The notes: generated by a model from the letters alone, not told the origin. A stretch of DNA of 62,742 nt from an uncultured Eubacteriales bacterium (GCA_900545935.1 URAP01000008.1:1-62742), one strand, 5' to 3'. Shown: positions 17,470 through 27,159, numbered from the stretch's first letter. Numbers and translations are program-made.

Positions 17470-18804
17470 TCAACCCACGATTATTTTCTCCTGAGGCAGC
17501 TTGGCGGTAAAGGTATCATTGCCTGACATTGCGGCATAAATGACGGTAAGACCGCCGACGCGCCCGAGAAACATAAGAAGTATCAGGATCATATGCGAGG
17601 CAAGCCCGAGACTCGGCGTTATACCGAGCGAAACGCCGACCGTACCGACAGCCGATGCTGTCTCAAAAAGGCAGGCCGACAGCGGAAGATCCTCGATCAG
17701 GCTGACAGCGCAGCCGCCCGCGAGCATGAGTGTAACGTACATAATGAGTATGGTCGCCGCATTTTTAACAACGGTACTGTCTATCCGTCTACCGAAGAAA
17801 TGCGCGCTCTCACGCTGACAGAAGGTGGCTGTGGCGTTTGCAAACAGCACGGCGGCGGTGGTCGTTTTCATACCGCCCGCAGTCGAGCCGGGCGAGCCGC
17901 CAATCAGCATCAGCACGATGAGTACGGCGTGCGAAACGCCGGTCATTGCAGAAAGATCTGCTGTATTAAAACCGGCTGTCCGCGCCGTCACCGATTGAAA
18001 GAGTGAGCAAAGAATGCGTTCACCGAGCGGTCTATCTGCAAAATCGCAGAAGAAAAACAACACTGCGGGCAGGAATATGAGCACTGCCGAGACAGTAAGA
18101 ATGACCTTGCTCTGCATGCGGTAGCGATGCACACGCCAACGATGAGTGCAGATATCCTCCCATGTCAAAAATCCGAGGCCGCCGAGGACTATCAACAGCA
18201 TTATAACGGTATTTACAGGCACGCTCGATGCATATACGGTCAACGAAACATACTCGGCGCCGACCTGACCGAACAGATCAAATCCCGCATTGCAGAATGC
18301 AGAGATGGCATGAAAGAACGACATCCATACCCCTCTCGCGCCGAATTGCGAACACAGTGACGGCATCAGCAGCAGTGCACCGACAAGCTCGACCGTAAAT
18401 GTTCCGATGATTACAAAGCGGGTCAGCCGGACGATGCCTCCCACCTGCGGCGCAGAGATAGCATCCTGCATGGTACTGCGCTGCCGCAGCGAGATCTTTC
18501 GCCCGGATAGCAGCGAAAACGCCGCCGCCACCGTAATTACTCCGAGTCCGCCAATCTGTATCAATAGGATTATCACCGATTGACCGAAGGTCGACCAATA
18601 GCTGCCCGTATCACGTACAACAAGTCCGGTTACGCATACCGCCGAGGTAGATGTAAACAGCGCATCCGTGAATGGAGTCACTACACCGCTGCGCGTGGAT
18701 ACCGGCAGCATGAGCAGCAGCGCTCCGAGAAGTATTACACCGGCAAAGCCGAGAATTATTATCTGAAATGACGATATACGACGCCGCGCGCGTACATTTG
18801 ACAT
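17470..18804 (-). CDS. trkH: Potassium uptake channel subunit TrkH/KtrB
   Basis: 444 residues from the ATG at 18802-18804, chosen because GAAAGGAAG precedes it; the frame runs open to 18846. A polytopic membrane protein with about eight hydrophobic helices and P-loop selectivity segments (SAVCVTGLVVRDTG, SAFCNAGFDLFG, RTAGFNTADLS, SAVGTVGVSLG). GGSPGSTAGGMKTTT is the typical loop region of the family. It imports K+ (or Na+-coupled K+) together with the trkA product. A possible minus-strand -10 (CTATAAT) lies about 280 bases upstream, without a convincing -35. I saw no c-di-AMP riboswitch core in the leader. Confidence 0.93.
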   Translation of the reverse strand: MSNVRARRRISSFQIIILGFAGVILLGALLLMLPVSTRSGVVTPFTDALFTSTSAVCVTGLVVRDTGSYWSTFGQSVIILLIQIGGLGVITVAAAFSLLSGRKISLRQRSTMQDAISAPQVGGIVRLTRFVIIGTFTVELVGALLLMPSLCSQFGARGVWMSFFHAISAFCNAGFDLFGQVGAEYVSLTVYASSVPVNTVIMLLIVLGGLGFLTWEDICTHRWRVHRYRMQSKVILTVSAVLIFLPAVLFFFCDFADRPLGERILCSLFQSVTARTAGFNTADLSAMTGVSHAVLIVLMLIGGSPGSTAGGMKTTTAAVLFANATATFCQRESAHFFGRRIDSTVVKNAATILIMYVTLMLAGGCAVSLIEDLPLSACLFETASAVGTVGVSLGITPSLGLASHMILILLMFLGRVGGLTVIYAAMSGNDTFTAKLPQEKIIVG

Positions 18805-19128
18805 AAATTGCTTCCTTTCGGAGAGTGAAACCCGACTGACATACATGATCGGCGGAGAATCACTTTAATATGTATCCTTGAGTTGTTTCTAAAAACATTA
18901 AATATATCTGATATTTTCAATGTGTCCGAGAAATCACACAACCGAGATATGCAAGATAATGAGAACGGCTGTATTGAACCGCTGCGGGCAAACAGGGGTG
19001 AGAGCATCACCGCACGATTATAGCGATCATAGTGCGAGATATCGGCACAAAAGGCATCATACGCTGATATATGAGTGATTATAGCACCTTTTCTTTCTTT
19101 TTTCCATAGCAAAATATAAAAAATATTT

Positions 19129-19182
19129 GCCGAAAGCAAAAAAAACGGCATAGCCATTGCTCTCGCAACCGCTGCACCGCCG
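19129..19182 (-). terminator. Probable terminator of the CRISPR array transcript
   Basis: On the minus strand, beyond the last repeat, an imperfect hairpin (GCGGTTGC-GAGA-GCAATGGC enclosed by CGGC / GCCG) is followed directly by eight T residues. It would end the pre-crRNA about 60 bases after the leader-distal repeat. The remaining part of the interval 18805-19241 is the trkH leader region, with no gene seen. Confidence 0.6.
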
Positions 19183-19241
19183 TTCGAACCGCCGTTTGCA
19201 GGTCTATCGGTACTGCCGCTGCCCGCCGCCTCTGTCATAGC

Positions 19242-21059
19242 GTTTGAGTACCATCTGAATTTACACTGCTCTCAAACCGCATCTTAGGCGAACAGGGCGC
19301 GGCAGAAGTTTGAGTACCATCTGAATTTACACTGCTCTCAAACCAAAGTCGGAGTGATATCATTCGACAGCAAAGTTTGAGTACCATCTGAATTTACACT
19401 GCTCTCAAACAAGAACACATGTATTTACTTCACTATATAGGTTTGAGTACCATCTGAATTTACACTGCTCTCAAACTCTTCTCAGCAAGAAATGAAAAAT
19501 AGTATAGTTTGAGTACCATCTGAATTTACACTGCTCTCAAACATAACTGCGGCTGTTGCTGGTATTCAAGCAGTTTGAGTACCATCTGAATTTACACTGC
19601 TCTCAAACTATGTAAAGATTCTTAACTGGAATTTCATGGTTTGAGTACCATCTGAATTTACACTGCTCTCAAACCATAAAGTCAAATACATTACCGCAAG
19701 ACTCGTTTGAGTACCATCTGAATTTACACTGCTCTCAAACTAAAACATATTGAACCTATTTCGGATGAATGTTTGAGTACCATCTGAATTTACACTGCTC
19801 TCAAACGTAGAAGCTGTGTGGGGGCTCGTTATATCGTTTGAGTACCATCTGAATTTACACTGCTCTCAAACACCTGCAGCTTCAAATCCGATATGTAGCC
19901 GGTTTGAGTACCATCTGAATTTACACTGCTCTCAAACGGCGGTCGTTAACATAGAAACGACAATAAGGTTTGAGTACCATCTGAATTTACACTGCTCTCA
20001 AACTAATCTCCCAAGCATACAAGATTGTCCGTCGTTTGAGTACCATCTGAATTTACACTGCTCTCAAACCTTATTGCTCACCACTGTCACTCTCCCCTAG
20101 TTTGAGTACCATCTGAATTTACACTGCTCTCAAACTCATAATCAGTGTTACTACTCCAGATATTAAGTTTGAGTACCATCTGAATTTACACTGCTCTCAA
20201 ACACTTGCCGCGTCTTGGGGTTGAAAAGCCATGTTTGAGTACCATCTGAATTTACACTGCTCTCAAACGGAAAAATCCTTGAATTATTGCACGATAGCGT
20301 TTGAGTACCATCTGAATTTACACTGCTCTCAAACTAAGCCCCCAATATAAAAGAGCAGAGGCTGTTTGAGTACCATCTGAATTTACACTGCTCTCAAACC
20401 GTTTACAACTTCAAGAGTATTATACATACGTTTGAGTACCATCTGAATTTACACTGCTCTCAAACCTTCGACACCCAGCGCTTTAAAGTGTGTTAGTTTG
20501 AGTACCATCTGAATTTACACTGCTCTCAAACAGAGAGTGACACCGATCAAGAGAACCGGCAGTTTGAGTACCATCTGAATTTACACTGCTCTCAAACATG
20601 CGCCCGCTTGTTTCCGTAAGCTACGATGGTTTGAGTACCATCTGAATTTACACTGCTCTCAAACCTTTATAAGACTTTAAAGAATTCTTCGCCAGTTTGA
20701 GTACCATCTGAATTTACACTGCTCTCAAACTGTAGAGGCTGTATGGGGGCTTGTCATATCGTTTGAGTACCATCTGAATTTACACTGCTCTCAAACTCAA
20801 GAATTCCCCGACGCATTGATTATATCGTTTGAGTACCATCTGAATTTACACTGCTCTCAAACGGAAGCTATCGGCACGGCTACTTATGATTTGTTTGAGT
20901 ACCATCTGAATTTACACTGCTCTCAAACTTTTTCGACTTTGCATACATATACGGGTCAGTTTGAGTACCATCTGAATTTACACTGCTCTCAAACACACTT
21001 TTAACGCACTACCGCAAAAAACAGTTTGAGTACCATCTGAATTTACACTGCTCTCAAAC
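19242..21059 (-). CRISPR. Type II-A CRISPR array, 28 repeats and 27 spacers
   Basis: The 36-base repeat begins GTTTGAGTACCATC on the plus strand and, in the transcribed minus orientation, begins GTTTGAGAGCAG and ends GGTACTCAAAC, as type II-A repeats do. All 28 copies read as identical, including the leader-distal one. Spacers are 29-31 bases, mostly 30 (period 66). The 29-base spacers start at 19807, 20335 and 20995; the 31-base ones start at 19344, 20136 and 20598. The orientation follows from the leader and cas genes on the right, so the newest spacers are near 21000. Two spacers (19807-19835 and 20731-20760) are variants of one target. By eye no spacer matches elsewhere in this window. 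Confidence 0.99.
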
Positions 21060-21189
21060 CTCAAATCTCAAAATTTGCACTCAGCAAACAGATTTGCCGG
21101 TAAGAGCCGCTGCACTGCCGAGCAACGGTAATCCATGATGATACTAAAGCAACTGTATATATTTTAGCATATTATTTCCGAATAATCAA
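21060..21189 (-). promoter_or_regulatory. CRISPR leader with anchor motif and promoter
   Basis: Directly abutting the first repeat on the minus strand is ATTTGAG (21060-21066), the leader-anchoring sequence known from streptococcal type II-A systems to guide Cas1-Cas2 integration. Farther upstream lie TTGATT (21184-21189), a 17-base spacer and TAAAAT (21161-21166), with TG one base before the -10. The -35 overlaps the end of csn2 (stop at 21186-21188). Pre-crRNA would start near 21154. Confidence 0.8.
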
Positions 21190-21854
21190 CCGATTTCGCA
21201 CAAGTCGCTGTCAATTATTCTGATTTTTTCATTTTCCGCGCATCGCTCCGAGACCTTATTCTCTATCAGCAGTACATTTATCTTTTTATAGCTCATCAGC
21301 TTGAAAAATTCAGACTGTTCTTCTGTCGTTAGCGCGCTTTTCAGGTTCAGCAATATAAACAGTCTTTTCCCGAAAAGGCGCTCCGACAGTGAGATATACT
21401 CGGTTATTTTTTCGACAAAGTCATAGTTTTCAACATCCACTGCGAAATTAAAGAGCTTTAAAAGCGCATCTGTACTGCTGAGCTCTGTAAATGCAACATC
21501 AACAGGTGCGGTAGAGGACAGCTCTGCCGCAAACATATTCAGCTCGGTTATCAGCTTCTCTGTATCGCACGATAGCTGATGTGTATTCTCCCCGAGTTCA
21601 TGAAGCAGTTTGACGGAGACCGCTCTTGTATTAAAACTGATATTAAACACATCGGTTATCACGCAAACATTCTTTCCGAATTCAAGTTCTCCGTTCTCGT
21701 CGGACAATCTGAATTCATCAGATTCACCCACCGACTGGTCAAGCATTGCACAAACAAAGCGGCGATACAGCATCGGATTTTCAATTACGACAGTCGATAT
21801 CTCCCCCTCTCTCAACTCTATCGGCTCAGTCAACCCAAAATGTCCGAGTATCAT
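21186..21854 (-). CDS. csn2: CRISPR adaptation protein Csn2
   Basis: 222 residues, the short Csn2 form that defines subtype II-A. It opens with ILGHFGLTEPIELREGEISTVVIENP, matching the family's N-terminal pattern. The C-terminal half, with LFILLNLKSALTTEEQSEFFKLMSYKKINVLLIE, is also characteristic. Csn2 forms a DNA-encircling ring that takes part in spacer capture with Cas1, Cas2 and Cas9. The start overlaps the cas2 stop by four bases (ATGA), so the two are translationally coupled. It is the last cas gene, and the array promoter overlaps its 3' end. Confidence 0.9.
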   Translation of the reverse strand: MILGHFGLTEPIELREGEISTVVIENPMLYRRFVCAMLDQSVGESDEFRLSDENGELEFGKNVCVITDVFNISFNTRAVSVKLLHELGENTHQLSCDTEKLITELNMFAAELSSTAPVDVAFTELSSTDALLKLFNFAVDVENYDFVEKITEYISLSERLFGKRLFILLNLKSALTTEEQSEFFKLMSYKKINVLLIENKVSERCAENEKIRIIDSDLCEIG

Positions 21855-22171
21855 AGCTGTATAAACCTCTCATCGCTGTTGATAATATCACCGTCATAGC
21901 GTCCGACAAGATACTGCATCTTTGAATATTGCTTTTCGGTCACTGTAAGCAGCTGAACAAGCCCGTCGCCGGGACGATTCTTACGCAGTCCGTTTTCCGC
22001 CGCGGTAAGCTGTGTTTGATTGAGCAGAAGTTTGCAGTACACAGACTCCTGCATCATCATAAATCCGCTTTTCACAAGATATTTTCTGAATTTGCTATAC
22101 TCTTTTCTCTGTGCCGGCGTCTCAGTCGGCAGGTCAAAGAACACCATCATCCTCATAAATCTGTAACTCAT
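21851..22171 (-). CDS. cas2: CRISPR-associated endonuclease Cas2
   Basis: 106 residues from the ATG at 22169-22171 (MSYRFMRMMVFFDLP), the usual beginning for type II Cas2; the open frame extends to 22219 but that would overlap cas1 by 86 bases. The first beta strand with its catalytic-site Asp is MMVFFDLP, followed by ESVYCKLLLN. Cas2 dimers bridge two Cas1 dimers to form the integration complex. From the chosen start it overlaps the 3' end of cas1 by 38 bases. Confidence 0.93.
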   Translation of the reverse strand: MSYRFMRMMVFFDLPTETPAQRKEYSKFRKYLVKSGFMMMQESVYCKLLLNQTQLTAAENGLRKNRPGDGLVQLLTVTEKQYSKMQYLVGRYDGDIINSDERFIQL

Positions 22172-23036
22172 AGCATGGAAACTTAATTTTTGAAATATCG
22201 TTTTCGTTGATTGCTTCAAATACGCTCTTTACATACTGTCGTATTGCATTCAGCATATACTGAACGCAGCCGTCAAGTAAAACAGAGCGATTTAGCAGCT
22301 GTACAAGCTGCATTTTTTGCTCATGCTCGAAGGTTTCGAGATTCATGTGTATAACCTCGGCATCAATAAACGGGCGAAACGGTTCCATGAGATCGCAGGC
22401 AAGATTATACTGATTATACATGTTATCATGGAATATTCCGAGCTGCGTAGAATAACCGTTTGCAACGACCTCGCGTGAAAAAACGGATAAAATAATACTG
22501 TAACCGTAGTTCAACGCAGCATTGGTATTGCACTCCTGACTGCGCGAGAATTCCATTCCGAACAAAGAATTAAAATACACCTTCGCCGCATGTCCTTCTC
22601 TATTTGTAGCGTCAGCCGGTGCTATTTCGGTCAAATATCCCTGAAGCAGTTCGCTGCCGCCGACTCCGGCGTACTTTAAAATTTCTATCTGTCCGCGAAT
22701 CTTAGCACGAACTATCTCCGCCCATACAAAGCCCTTTATTTCGTCACTCCATTTTATCTGTTTGCGAAATTTAAGACTTGTATCGTGGCTGCCGTAATAT
22801 GGGATAAATGATCCTATCGGCAGTCGCTTTTCATCACAGAATATCACGTCTATCTTGCGCTTGGACAGCTCGCACAGCAGATATGCGGTAAGCGAGACTG
22901 CCGTTGACTCTATCAGCAGCACAGATATTTCACTAAGGTGGATGCGCTTTAAATCATTAACGGTCCGCACAACAAGATAGTCCATCTTATAGTCGAGCTT
23001 CGCATTACTTGATACAGCAACTACTCGCCAACTCAT
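22134..23036 (-). CDS. cas1: CRISPR-associated integrase Cas1
   Basis: 300 residues, of normal size for type II Cas1. It opens MSWRVVAVSSNAKLDYKMDYLVVRT with the N-terminal beta domain. The helical catalytic domain shows NREGHAAKVYFNSLFG (metal-binding Glu) and IFHDNMYNQYNLACDLMEPFRP (metal-binding His and Glu). It inserts new spacers at the leader end of the array. Its start overlaps the cas9 stop by four bases (ATGA). Confidence 0.96.
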   Translation of the reverse strand: MSWRVVAVSSNAKLDYKMDYLVVRTVNDLKRIHLSEISVLLIESTAVSLTAYLLCELSKRKIDVIFCDEKRLPIGSFIPYYGSHDTSLKFRKQIKWSDEIKGFVWAEIVRAKIRGQIEILKYAGVGGSELLQGYLTEIAPADATNREGHAAKVYFNSLFGMEFSRSQECNTNAALNYGYSIILSVFSREVVANGYSTQLGIFHDNMYNQYNLACDLMEPFRPFIDAEVIHMNLETFEHEQKMQLVQLLNRSVLLDGCVQYMLNAIRQYVKSVFEAINENDISKIKFPCYELQIYEDDGVL

Positions 23037-26000
23037 GATAATAGATCCACCTTTGTTTCAAAAAGTCCGGTGACCGATTGATTTATTATATAGGCACTGC
23101 CACGGCTCGATATTGTTTTATTCGGCTGAATAATCCCTGCTGTTTTAACACCGTTTATTGCGCACAAATTTGCCGTAGTCCTATCGCACTTAAACAGTTT
23201 AAGAAGTTCAAGTAATTGCACGCATTGCTGATACAATGAGAGCGAGATAAATATATCCCTGCCATTTTCACAGGTACGGCAAATATCCGAAAAATACCCG
23301 CCGTATACCGGTGTGCTCAGCTTATTTATAAGCAAATCATAAATTTCGATATTCCCGTCAGCGGTTATATCATCGTAGGTTGTAATTTCAAGCTCACGCT
23401 TCGCGGTCTCACAGCGCTCAATATACTTTGATATCCGCTTGATTTTCTGCTCCGCATCCATACTCAGCGACAACTGATACGGATGCTTTCCAAGCAACTG
23501 GTTTCCGCTTCTGCCCGTGATATACATTTTTCGTCCGTCAAGTTCAAGCAGCGAATCCTTGAGTATTCTCGGATACACGATGATAGGCTCCTTAAGACCG
23601 AGAATTTCGGTACAATATCTCACCGGATCGGATTCATACAGAGCCTTTTTATAAATATAAACCGGCTCGACCGTGCGTATGCGCTTCTTTTTGTTCGTAT
23701 GCTCTACGACAAAGAAATATGCGCCGGCAATTTTATCGTAGCCGCCGTAGGCGGCAATATCCATGCCCTCCTTAATCGGCAGCTGCCCCTTACCTTTCGG
23801 ACTGATCTGACGTTTAGCGATCTCGCCCTTGACCTCATATGCCATTCTTGTAACGAGAATATTGTTTTTAGAGACGATATTCTTCACTCTGCCGAGATCA
23901 ATCGATGCATTCCACGCGCCCGGAACGTCATAGTCAAATATTCGATTAAGACTGTAATTTTCTCTCGAGATATTTTTAAAGAAAGCATCGGTGAACTTAG
24001 TACAATAAACATTTCCGACCACAATATTCAAATATGCATCCTTGGCATGATGCAGATCGTTTACATCACGGCATTTGACAATATTATATTTCTGTCTGAA
24101 TGTCGATACATTTCCCGCCTTGGAGTACACAAGACGAGTGTCGGGATACAGCTCGCCAAGCACCGTCGCAAGCGCTTTTGTCGACTGCCGTGTCTCTACA
24201 AGCTGTCTGCCAACAAAAGAAGCAAGCTCATCCTCGCTTAGCGGGGTGCTGCGGACAAGGCGCTCATATTTCTTTTCGCTTATCATTCCTTTTTCTTTAA
24301 GCATATGCCACATCGGACGCATTTTATTGCGAATTTCCGCACTGACGGGATACACATTTGTCTTGTCCATATTCAGCCTTTTAGCAACAAGCACGCGGTT
24401 ATCAAGGCTGTCGTCCTTTATCTTTGACTGAGGGTAGATATGATCGACATTATACGCTTTGTCGATCTGAGACAAATCTATCTCTTCGCCCGAGTACATA
24501 CATCTTCCGAATTGAGTATAGTACAGATACAATGCGTCATGACGCAGCCGTCCCTCAGGCTCAGACTCGAGAGCCTCATACAGTGCGCCGCTGTCCTCTT
24601 TGCACGCCTTGTAAAGTGAAATAAGACGATTCTTACGAGACTCGGTGCGCTTACCCTTCTGCGATTCGTCCGCACCACGCGCCATCTCGATAAATATCTT
24701 CTCAGGTGCGGCCTTGCGTATGTCTGTGATCTCGTCAACAATACGCAGCGTCTGCCGTATACTTCTCTTCACTGCCGGTGAAACATACAGCGTTTCGAGT
24801 CTCTGCTCAAGAGTTTCGTCTGTTCCGAATTTGTTATTCCGATACGCTTCAGCCGCCTCCGAGAACTTGTATTTATCACTCATAAGCTGCATGAGATTGC
24901 AATTCGTTGCGCGCATTATATCAATTACGGAAAGCGCCTCTCCATGCTCATCAGGTGTATAAAGCTCGGTCAAAAATGCCCGCGAGAGGCGTCCCCAATC
25001 CTTATATTTCAGACGCGAGACATATTCAATATCCTTTGCATCAAGTCCATTGCAGTTATCTCTGAGCCATTCGCGAAGCAGCTTCTTATCATCACCGAAT
25101 ATCAGAATATGAGATATCATATCCTCGACCATTGCGGTATCGTGTGTTTTATCAAGTATCTTTTTAAAATCATGATACGATTTCAGCTTGGATTTTACCG
25201 TATCGTCGATACCGGTTATCTCGTCACTCGGCTGTATCAGGCAATGCCCGATAAGATAATCCTTGATCCTGCGCTTTGTCACCTTAGAATTCGATACGAC
25301 AAACATATCCTCGAATATCCGCTGCTTAACATCGACGGGAAGCGGATTGCCGTTTACGCATATCGGATTGATCTCATTCAGAACAGCATATTCACTGTAC
25401 AGAAGCGAATCGCGAGGAAGAACATCTTCACCGGTATATGTACATTTTCCGGTCAGTCGAACCATAAACTCGTTTGCGCTCGCCTTTGTATCAACAACAT
25501 GCTCAAAATTCCAAGGTGTTATTTTCTCATCGGTACGAATGACCCACGCATTCGGCGATTTTTTATTAAGCGGACCGACGTAATACGGAATCCTGAAATC
25601 GAACAGCTTAATTATCTTTTGCGTTACGGACAATCCGTCCGAGTCGGTCTCGGACAAAAATCCGAGATATTTCGATGCATTGTCGAGTATCTTTTTCAAT
25701 TCAATAAGATGCAGCTGCTTCGGAATAACGCCGTTATCCGCTCCGCGCAGCTTTGGCAAAAGCTCATTGTTCTGTATCTTCTGCCAAAGCTCCGAATACT
25801 CGGAATGCTCCTTCATCGAATCAAGCTCTTTCTTCAAATACTTGCAGAATTCCTCCTGCGTGCATGTATGCTCGGCGCTGCCATGATTATATCTACTGTA
25901 TGAAGCATAGTTATTCAGCTTTTCGCTTTTGCAGACAAATATATTATCGTATTTCTCACTCTCATATTCCCGCACATAGGCTTTCAGTCCGACAAGATCA

Positions 26001-26983
26001 GCGCGGTTTTCATTCCATTGTCTTACCTTTGCGTCACTTATGTATTTATCTCCGCCGAGTATCTGCGCCAGCCTTGCAGAGTCGAAAACCGCCTTCATCG
26101 CCGTTACTATCTCGATCCTCTCGCCGAGAATCTCTGCATAGCTGTCGTATTTTTCTTCGATATCGCCGCGCAGGCACAGCGTCTTTTCCTCAGACTCTTT
26201 CAGAGCAGGATCCTTAAACAGAGCATCGAACTTGATAGTCTTGCCGGCAAGCGCCTCGGACATCACCACTGTATCTATAGCCTCATCGAAAGGGATTTCT
26301 CCGAGAGCCCCTTTTACGAACTTTGCCTTAGCGGTAACACCGATATCACTGCGCAAAAGAGCCGAGATATACTCCTCACCGAATTTGATTTCGGTATTAT
26401 ATTCATCCGCCAGCAGTGTTCTTAATTCGCCGAGAATAACGTGAATATCCTTATATTCGTCTCCCGCATCCATATCAAAGAGAAAATGTCCGCGACTCTT
26501 CATTATATGATGCAGCGCAAGGTATACAAGACGAATATCATGCGGCTCATCCGAGTGAATAAGCTCACTTCTGAGATGATAGACTGTGGGATATTTTTTG
26601 TGATAAATCACATCGCTGAGTTTGTCATCGTCAAAGATGCTGTATTTCGATCTGACCTGTGTTTTATCGTCAAGATGGAGCGCGCTCTCTTTAAGCCTGA
26701 CAAAAAACAACGGATCTACTCTGCCTATCTCTTCCGAGAAAATAAGTTCGAGCAAGTCAAGGCGCTGCCTGCGGCGCGCCGCGCGTCTCCTTGCGGTACG
26801 ATAACTCCTGCGCTCTGCCGCACCCTTAGCTTCATCAAAGAGCCTGACGCCCCACATGGCATTTCCGCGATGCCGAAGCAGCTCATATTCGCATGAAGTA
26901 ACAGCCCAGCCGACAGACTCAGTGCCGACATCCAGTCCAAGATAATAACTACCGGTTCTTCTGTCATTACCGCTTATTTTCAT
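23033..26983 (-). CDS. cas9: CRISPR effector nuclease Cas9 (type II-A)
   Basis: 1316 residues from the ATG at 26981-26983, chosen because GGAGGTAATT stands directly before it; the open frame extends nine codons further to 27010, into the tracrRNA promoter. Catalytic residues appear intact: RuvC-I Asp18 in YYLGLDVGTESVGWAV, an arginine-rich bridge helix (RRSYRTARRRAARRRQRLDLL), RuvC-II IFIEMARG, HNH His848 in VDHIYPQSK with DNRVLV, and RuvC-III HHAKDAYLN (His978, His979, Asp982). It cuts DNA matched by crRNA paired with tracrRNA. First gene of the cas9-cas1-cas2-csn2 operon. The coding sequence looks more AT-rich than the flanking housekeeping genes, which would fit horizontal acquisition. Confidence 0.98.
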   Translation of the reverse strand: MKISGNDRRTGSYYLGLDVGTESVGWAVTSCEYELLRHRGNAMWGVRLFDEAKGAAERRSYRTARRRAARRRQRLDLLELIFSEEIGRVDPLFFVRLKESALHLDDKTQVRSKYSIFDDDKLSDVIYHKKYPTVYHLRSELIHSDEPHDIRLVYLALHHIMKSRGHFLFDMDAGDEYKDIHVILGELRTLLADEYNTEIKFGEEYISALLRSDIGVTAKAKFVKGALGEIPFDEAIDTVVMSEALAGKTIKFDALFKDPALKESEEKTLCLRGDIEEKYDSYAEILGERIEIVTAMKAVFDSARLAQILGGDKYISDAKVRQWNENRADLVGLKAYVREYESEKYDNIFVCKSEKLNNYASYSRYNHGSAEHTCTQEEFCKYLKKELDSMKEHSEYSELWQKIQNNELLPKLRGADNGVIPKQLHLIELKKILDNASKYLGFLSETDSDGLSVTQKIIKLFDFRIPYYVGPLNKKSPNAWVIRTDEKITPWNFEHVVDTKASANEFMVRLTGKCTYTGEDVLPRDSLLYSEYAVLNEINPICVNGNPLPVDVKQRIFEDMFVVSNSKVTKRRIKDYLIGHCLIQPSDEITGIDDTVKSKLKSYHDFKKILDKTHDTAMVEDMISHILIFGDDKKLLREWLRDNCNGLDAKDIEYVSRLKYKDWGRLSRAFLTELYTPDEHGEALSVIDIMRATNCNLMQLMSDKYKFSEAAEAYRNNKFGTDETLEQRLETLYVSPAVKRSIRQTLRIVDEITDIRKAAPEKIFIEMARGADESQKGKRTESRKNRLISLYKACKEDSGALYEALESEPEGRLRHDALYLYYTQFGRCMYSGEEIDLSQIDKAYNVDHIYPQSKIKDDSLDNRVLVAKRLNMDKTNVYPVSAEIRNKMRPMWHMLKEKGMISEKKYERLVRSTPLSEDELASFVGRQLVETRQSTKALATVLGELYPDTRLVYSKAGNVSTFRQKYNIVKCRDVNDLHHAKDAYLNIVVGNVYCTKFTDAFFKNISRENYSLNRIFDYDVPGAWNASIDLGRVKNIVSKNNILVTRMAYEVKGEIAKRQISPKGKGQLPIKEGMDIAAYGGYDKIAGAYFFVVEHTNKKKRIRTVEPVYIYKKALYESDPVRYCTEILGLKEPIIVYPRILKDSLLELDGRKMYITGRSGNQLLGKHPYQLSLSMDAEQKIKRISKYIERCETAKRELEITTYDDITADGNIEIYDLLINKLSTPVYGGYFSDICRTCENGRDIFISLSLYQQCVQLLELLKLFKCDRTTANLCAINGVKTAGIIQPNKTISSRGSAYIINQSVTGLFETKVDLLS

Positions 26984-27003
26984 AATTACCTCCGAATTAT
27001 CTA

Positions 27004-27031
27004 TTGACAAAATTGTTTTTTTATGTATAAT
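27004..27031 (+). promoter_or_regulatory. Promoter of the tracrRNA
   Basis: TTGACA (27004-27009), 16-base spacer, TATAAT (27026-27031), both boxes perfect. It reads right, away from cas9. Transcription would start near 27038, a few bases before the anti-repeat. The cas9 start is only 21 bases from the -35, so cas9 and tracrRNA expression may interfere or be coordinated. Confidence 0.85.
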
Positions 27032-27037
27032 AAGTGA

Positions 27038-27153
27038 TGTTCAGAGTACCATCTGAATTTACACTGCTAAGTTCAAATAAGCTTTAAGCGAAAACATCGG
27101 TTTACCGAATCCGCAGTGTGCGGAGCAAAAAAGTCCCGCTCGGGGCTTTTTTG
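27038..27153 (+). ncRNA. tracrRNA of the type II-A system
   Basis: The anti-repeat matches the CRISPR repeat without a mismatch over 25 bases (27044-27068, GAGTACC ... ACACTGCT). An AAG bulge follows, then TTCAAAT (27072-27078), which pairs with the GTTTGA start of the crRNA repeat: the usual lower stem, bulge and upper stem. Beyond it are a nexus-like GCTTTAAGC, a CGG-TTTA-CCG hairpin (27098-27107) and a CCGCA-GTG-TGCGG hairpin (27111-27123). It ends in a terminator hairpin (GTCCC / GGGGC, 27133-27146) followed by six T residues. About 115 nucleotides. Encoded divergently from cas9. Confidence 0.93.
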
Positions 27154-27159
27154 TTTTTC

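Noticed and set aside
18805..19128. c-di-AMP (ydaO-type) riboswitch before trkH
   Set aside because: The leader lacks the conserved aptamer blocks.
19816..20100. Apparent repetitive protein in the CRISPR array
   Set aside because: It is the translated CRISPR repeat with spacers, not a gene.
19242..21059. Self-targeting spacer
   Set aside because: By eye none of the 27 spacers matches another place in this window; an alignment search of the full genome would be needed to exclude it elsewhere.
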